Source: Bacteroidota bacterium
GTDB taxonomy: Bacteria > Bacteroidota > Bacteroidia > Chitinophagales > Chitinophagaceae
NCBI GenBank assembly: GCA_018267705.1
Contig: JAFDXX010000004.1
Coordinates: forward strand, 434,001 to 498,000
Direction: 5' to 3'
Length of the DNA: 64,000 nt
Below, one piece after another: positions 60,685 through 64,000 of the stretch. The notes beneath the pieces were generated by a model, which saw only the letters and a list, made by a program, of their open reading frames with translations, did no database searches and had not been told where the DNA came from. Position 1 is the stretch's first letter. Every line of letters starts with the position of its first letter. Made by a program: the position numbers and the translations under genes.

Positions 60685-63546
60685 TTACTTCACATCTTCT
60701 ATATAACTTTCCATTGGTTCGCAAGCACAAATTAAATTTCTATCACCATAAGTATTGTTTACTCTTGCAACGCTTGGCCAAAATTTATTTTGCTCAACAT
60801 AACTTAAAGGGAAGGCAGCTTCTATGCGTGAGTATTTGTGGTTCCATTCATCAGCACAAATAACTTTTTGTGTATGTGGTGCATGTTTTAAAGCATTATC
60901 AACTTTATCTGCTTTGCCTTCTTCAATAGTTTTTATTTCTTTATAAATGGAAATTAGTGCATCACAAAATCTATCTAACTCGGCTTTGTCTTCACTTTCA
61001 GTTGGTTCAATCATAATTGTTCCCGCTACCGGAAAACTCATGGTTGGTGCATGAAATCCATAATCTATTAAACGTTTGGCAACATCTTCTGCTTCAATAC
61101 CTGCACTTGTTTTAAACGGACGTAAATCAACAATAAATTCGTGTGCAGCATAACCGTTACTTCCTGTAAATAAAATGGTATAATATTTTTCTAATTTTGC
61201 CTTCATATAATTGGCATTTAAAATAGCGTATTCGGTTGCCATTTTAACACCATCATAACCTAACATTTTTATATATCCGTAACTAATTAATAAAATAGAT
61301 GCAGAGCCGTAAGGAGCAGCACTTACAGCATTGGTTCCGCCTAATTCAACATGGCCAGGTAAGTGTGCAGCTAAATGTTGTTTTACGCAAATGGGCCCCA
61401 TACCCGGCCCCCCGCCACCATGTGGTATAGCAAATGTTTTGTGTAAATTTAAATGGCAAACATCTGCACCAATATTTGCAGGAGATGTTAAACCAACTTG
61501 TGCATTCATATTTGCACCATCCATATACACTTGCCCGCCAAATTGGTGTACGGTATTGATTATTTCAACAATGCCTTCTTCAAATACTCCGTAAGTAGAT
61601 GGATAAGTAACCATTAATGCACCTAAAGTATCTTTATATTGTTCTGCTTTTGCTTTTAAATCTTCAATATTTATAGTTCCGTTTTCATTGCTTTTTATCA
61701 CTACTACTTTCATGCCTGCCATTACAGCACTTGCAGGGTTGGTACCATGTGCCGAAATAGGAATTAATACAACGTTTCTGTGTGTATTATTATTGGCTTT
61801 ATGATAAGCCATAATGGTTAGTAAACCTGCATACTCGCCTTGTGCACCACTATTGGGTTGCAGGCTGCAAGCATCAAAACCGGTTATGGTACATAAATAT
61901 TTTTCTAATTGAAGAATAATGTGTTGATAGCCTTCGGCTTGCTCTTTTGGAACGAATGGATGTAATTGAGAAAACTCAGGCCAACTAATTGGAATCATTT
62001 CACTTGCAGCATTTAATTTCATGGTACAACTTCCTAAAGTAATCATGCTGGTGTTGAGTGAAAGATCTTTATTTTCTAATTGTTTTAAATAACGCATCAT
62101 TTGGCTTTCACTATGATGTGTGTTGAAAATAGGATGCGTTAAAAATGAAGAAATTCTTGTTGCAAACGATGGGATATTGGTTAAAATATCATTGCTGTTG
62201 AATTCTATTTCTGCTTCGTTTTTTCCTAAACTTTCGGCAAATACATATACAATATCTAATACGTCTTTTTGTGTAGTAGTTTCATCAATTGAAATTCCAA
62301 TGTATTCGTTATTAAAATATCTGAAGTTTATATTATGTTTTTCTGCTATATGTTTTATTGCTGAAACAGAAGCTTTAATTTTTAAAGTATCGAAGAAAAA
62401 TTTATTTTCATTTTCAAACCCTAATTTTTGTAAACTTTTACTTAATACATTGGCTAAAGTTGCAATACGTTTTGCAATATTTTTTAAACCTTCGGGACCA
62501 TGATATACTGCATACATAGCAGCCATATTTGCCAATAGGGCTTGTGCTGTACAAATATTTGAAGTTGCTTTTTCACGTTTAATATGTTGTTCGCGTGTTT
62601 GTAAAGCCATGCGTAAGGCACGGTTATTTTGAGCATCAATACTAATGCCTATAATTCTGCCGGGAATACCGCGTTTAAATTCCTCTTTTGTTGCAAAAAA
62701 TGCAGCGTGTGGACCACCATAACCTAATGGTACACCGAAACGTTGTGCAGCGCCAACTGCAACATCGGCACCTAATTCTGCGGGAGAAGTTAATAAGGTT
62801 AATGCTAACAAATCTGTTGCCATTACAACGTAACCGTTTATGGCATGAACGTTATTTATAAAATTTTTGTAATCGTCAATATTTCCGTTGTTGTTAGGGT
62901 ATTGAATAATTGCACCAAAATAATTTTCATCAATTTTTATGGTTTTATAATCACCAAAAACCAATTCAATATTTATTGGTGTGGCACGAGTAATTAATAA
63001 ATTTTTTGTTTGCGGAAAAATATTTTCATCAATAAAAAACTTTTTTTTCTTTTCTGTATCTCCGTTATGAAATAGCATTGCCATTGCTTCTGCGGCTGCG
63101 GTAGCTTCATCTAATAAAGAAGCGTTGGCTATAGGTAAACCCGTTAAATCGCATACCATTGTTTGATAGTTTAATAAACTTTCTAAACGCCCTTGTGATA
63201 TTTCGGCTTGGTAGGGTGTGTATTGTGTGTACCATCCCGGATTTTCAAAAACATTTCTAAGAATTACACTTGGTGTAATAGTGTTGTAATAGCCTTGACC
63301 TATGTATGTTTTATATAATTTATTTTTTTGTGCAACCGTTTTTAATTCACTCAAATATTCTGCTTCGCTTTGTGCTGCAGGTAATTTTAAATTGTGTTGT
63401 AAACGAATGGCAGGCGGAATTGTTTTATTAATTAACTCATCTAAACTGTTTACGCCAATTGTTTGCAACATTTGGGTAGTACTTGTTTTATTGGGGCCAA
63501 TATGCCTTGCTTGAAATTCATTGTGCTGATGCTCGAACAAATTCAT
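60685..63546 (-). CDS. gcvP: Glycine dehydrogenase (decarboxylating), P protein
   Basis: This 953-residue single-chain P protein of the glycine cleavage system decarboxylates glycine and passes the aminomethyl group to the H protein. Both halves of the fused enzyme are visible. The N-terminal half has RHIGPNKTSTTQMLQTIG, GQGYYNTITPSVILRNVFENPGWYT, and DEATAAAEAMAM. The C-terminal half has the PLP Lys in NLHKTFAIPHGGGGPGMGP and IEPTESEDKAELDRFCDALI. No glycine riboswitch was seen in its 90-nt leader. The gcvT and gcvH genes are not in the window. Confidence 0.97.
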   Translation of the reverse strand: MNLFEHQHNEFQARHIGPNKTSTTQMLQTIGVNSLDELINKTIPPAIRLQHNLKLPAAQSEAEYLSELKTVAQKNKLYKTYIGQGYYNTITPSVILRNVFENPGWYTQYTPYQAEISQGRLESLLNYQTMVCDLTGLPIANASLLDEATAAAEAMAMLFHNGDTEKKKKFFIDENIFPQTKNLLITRATPINIELVFGDYKTIKIDENYFGAIIQYPNNNGNIDDYKNFINNVHAINGYVVMATDLLALTLLTSPAELGADVAVGAAQRFGVPLGYGGPHAAFFATKEEFKRGIPGRIIGISIDAQNNRALRMALQTREQHIKREKATSNICTAQALLANMAAMYAVYHGPEGLKNIAKRIATLANVLSKSLQKLGFENENKFFFDTLKIKASVSAIKHIAEKHNINFRYFNNEYIGISIDETTTQKDVLDIVYVFAESLGKNEAEIEFNSNDILTNIPSFATRISSFLTHPIFNTHHSESQMMRYLKQLENKDLSLNTSMITLGSCTMKLNAASEMIPISWPEFSQLHPFVPKEQAEGYQHIILQLEKYLCTITGFDACSLQPNSGAQGEYAGLLTIMAYHKANNNTHRNVVLIPISAHGTNPASAVMAGMKVVVIKSNENGTINIEDLKAKAEQYKDTLGALMVTYPSTYGVFEEGIVEIINTVHQFGGQVYMDGANMNAQVGLTSPANIGADVCHLNLHKTFAIPHGGGGPGMGPICVKQHLAAHLPGHVELGGTNAVSAAPYGSASILLISYGYIKMLGYDGVKMATEYAILNANYMKAKLEKYYTILFTGSNGYAAHEFIVDLRPFKTSAGIEAEDVAKRLIDYGFHAPTMSFPVAGTIMIEPTESEDKAELDRFCDALISIYKEIKTIEEGKADKVDNALKHAPHTQKVICADEWNHKYSRIEAAFPLSYVEQNKFWPSVARVNNTYGDRNLICACEPMESYIEDVK

Positions 63547-63643
63547 AATATATTTATATTTTATAAACTAAGTTGTTGAATGTTTGTACAATTAAGTAGG
63601 TTCATTTAAAACTTTGTTTATTGGTTGAATTTTAAAACTGCCG

Positions 63644-63651
63644 CAAATGTA
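63644..63651 (-). promoter_or_regulatory. -7 promoter element for gcvP
   Basis: The minus strand reads TACATTTG (TANNTTTG) followed by CGGCAG, about 97 nt before the gcvP ATG. Confidence 0.55.
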
Positions 63652-63670
63652 CATGCTAACAGTTATTAGT

Positions 63671-64000
63671 TTATAAGCTTTTTAAAGCATTTATAATATT
63701 GGTATAAGTTTCTTCATTGCTTAATGCTTTTGGAACAAATTTTTGCCCAATAATTTTTTCGTACAGTTCAATGTATTTTTTAGAAATGGTGTCAATCCAT
63801 TCATCACTCATTGTTGGAATGGTTTGTCCTTCTTTTCCCATAAAGTTGTTGGCAATTAACCATTCGCGTACAAATTCTTTACTTAGTTGTTTTTGCTTTT
63901 CTCCTTTAATTTGCCTTTGTTCAAAACCATCGGCATAAAAATATCTTGATGAATCGGGTGTGTGAATTTCATCCATTAAATAAATCTCCTTTCCAATTTT
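63671..64000 (-). CDS. purC: Phosphoribosylaminoimidazole-succinocarboxamide synthase, C-terminal part
   Basis: The frame is open to the window edge, so only the last 109 residues are visible. It contains DEIHTPDSSRYFYADGF, the catalytic and substrate-binding segment of SAICAR synthase, followed by KEFVREWLIANNF and the helical C-terminal tail. The upstream residues (KIGKEIYL) are also in frame with the family, showing that the ATG at 63976 is internal. The enzyme joins CAIR and aspartate in purine synthesis. The 5' part lies outside the window. Confidence 0.9.
   Translation of the reverse strand, partial: KIGKEIYLMDEIHTPDSSRYFYADGFEQRQIKGEKQKQLSKEFVREWLIANNFMGKEGQTIPTMSDEWIDTISKKYIELYEKIIGQKFVPKALSNEETYTNIINALKSL

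Noticed and set aside
63547..63640. Glycine riboswitch before gcvP
   Set aside because: The leader is AT-rich and has none of the tandem glycine-aptamer cores.

Overview
The window is a 64 kb, strongly AT-rich stretch of a Bacteroidota chromosome, most like the Chitinophagales/Chitinophagaceae. The main support is the repeated Bacteroidota-type -7 promoter element TANNTTTG (sometimes with TTG 19-20 bp upstream), scarce Shine-Dalgarno sequences, a TonB-dependent receptor with a carboxypeptidase-like N-terminal domain, and Bacteroidota-style gene families (head-GIN adhesin, ComA-like synthase, small lipoproteins). No insertion sequence, prophage or CRISPR array is visible. Most of the content is housekeeping, with a few accessory blocks.

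Layout. 1-6.8 kb: the end of a DUF4407 membrane gene, yidC, two secreted unknowns, a TPR protein, a phosphosulfolactate-synthase homologue and aroE. 7-19 kb: acyl-CoA carboxylase beta subunit, thioesterase, threonylcarbamoyl-AMP synthase, a GT9 glycosyltransferase, an orphan ParA ATPase, CCA-adding enzyme, a pRiA4b ORF-3-like protein, miaA without a normal start codon, and an M16 protease pair (one catalytic, one degenerate). 20-31 kb: a nine-gene minus-strand cluster encoding purine breakdown from guanine to ureidoglycolate: guanine deaminase, xanthine dehydrogenase (two subunits), allantoinase, allantoicase, cytochrome-linked urate oxidase PuuD, a UraD-UraH fusion, an uncharacterised TIM-barrel (DUF6986-like) enzyme and XdhC. 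It runs from one TANNTTTG promoter near 31.17 kb, and most genes overlap or nearly abut.

31.5-41 kb: free-Met-sulfoxide reductase, ispH, a tiny repeat lipoprotein, der, era, initiator tRNA-fMet, a head-GIN protein, a TPP riboswitch directly upstream of a TonB-dependent receptor (probable thiamine uptake) and proline dehydrogenase. 41-51 kb: a signalling region with a lone receiver protein, an operon of GH5 glycosidase, beta-propeller lipoprotein, PAS histidine kinase and NarL-type regulator, and a second PAS kinase/NarL pair. Its intergenic DNA is unusually structured, including a consensus promoter followed by hairpins and a terminator just before the lone receiver gene. 51-64 kb: thyA-folA, two methyltransferases, a LysM protein, fmt with a NamZ-like (DUF1343) muramidase, FKBP isomerase, peptidase T, gcvP and the 3' part of purC.

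The observations most worth following are the DUF6986-like enzyme in a complete urate pathway that lacks a recognisable ureidoglycolate enzyme; the hairpin-rich leader or small RNA before the receiver gene at 41.2-41.4 kb; several genes whose -7 box lies only 3-6 nt before the start codon, implying leaderless mRNAs; and miaA, whose reading frame has no ATG/GTG/TTG before its P-loop.
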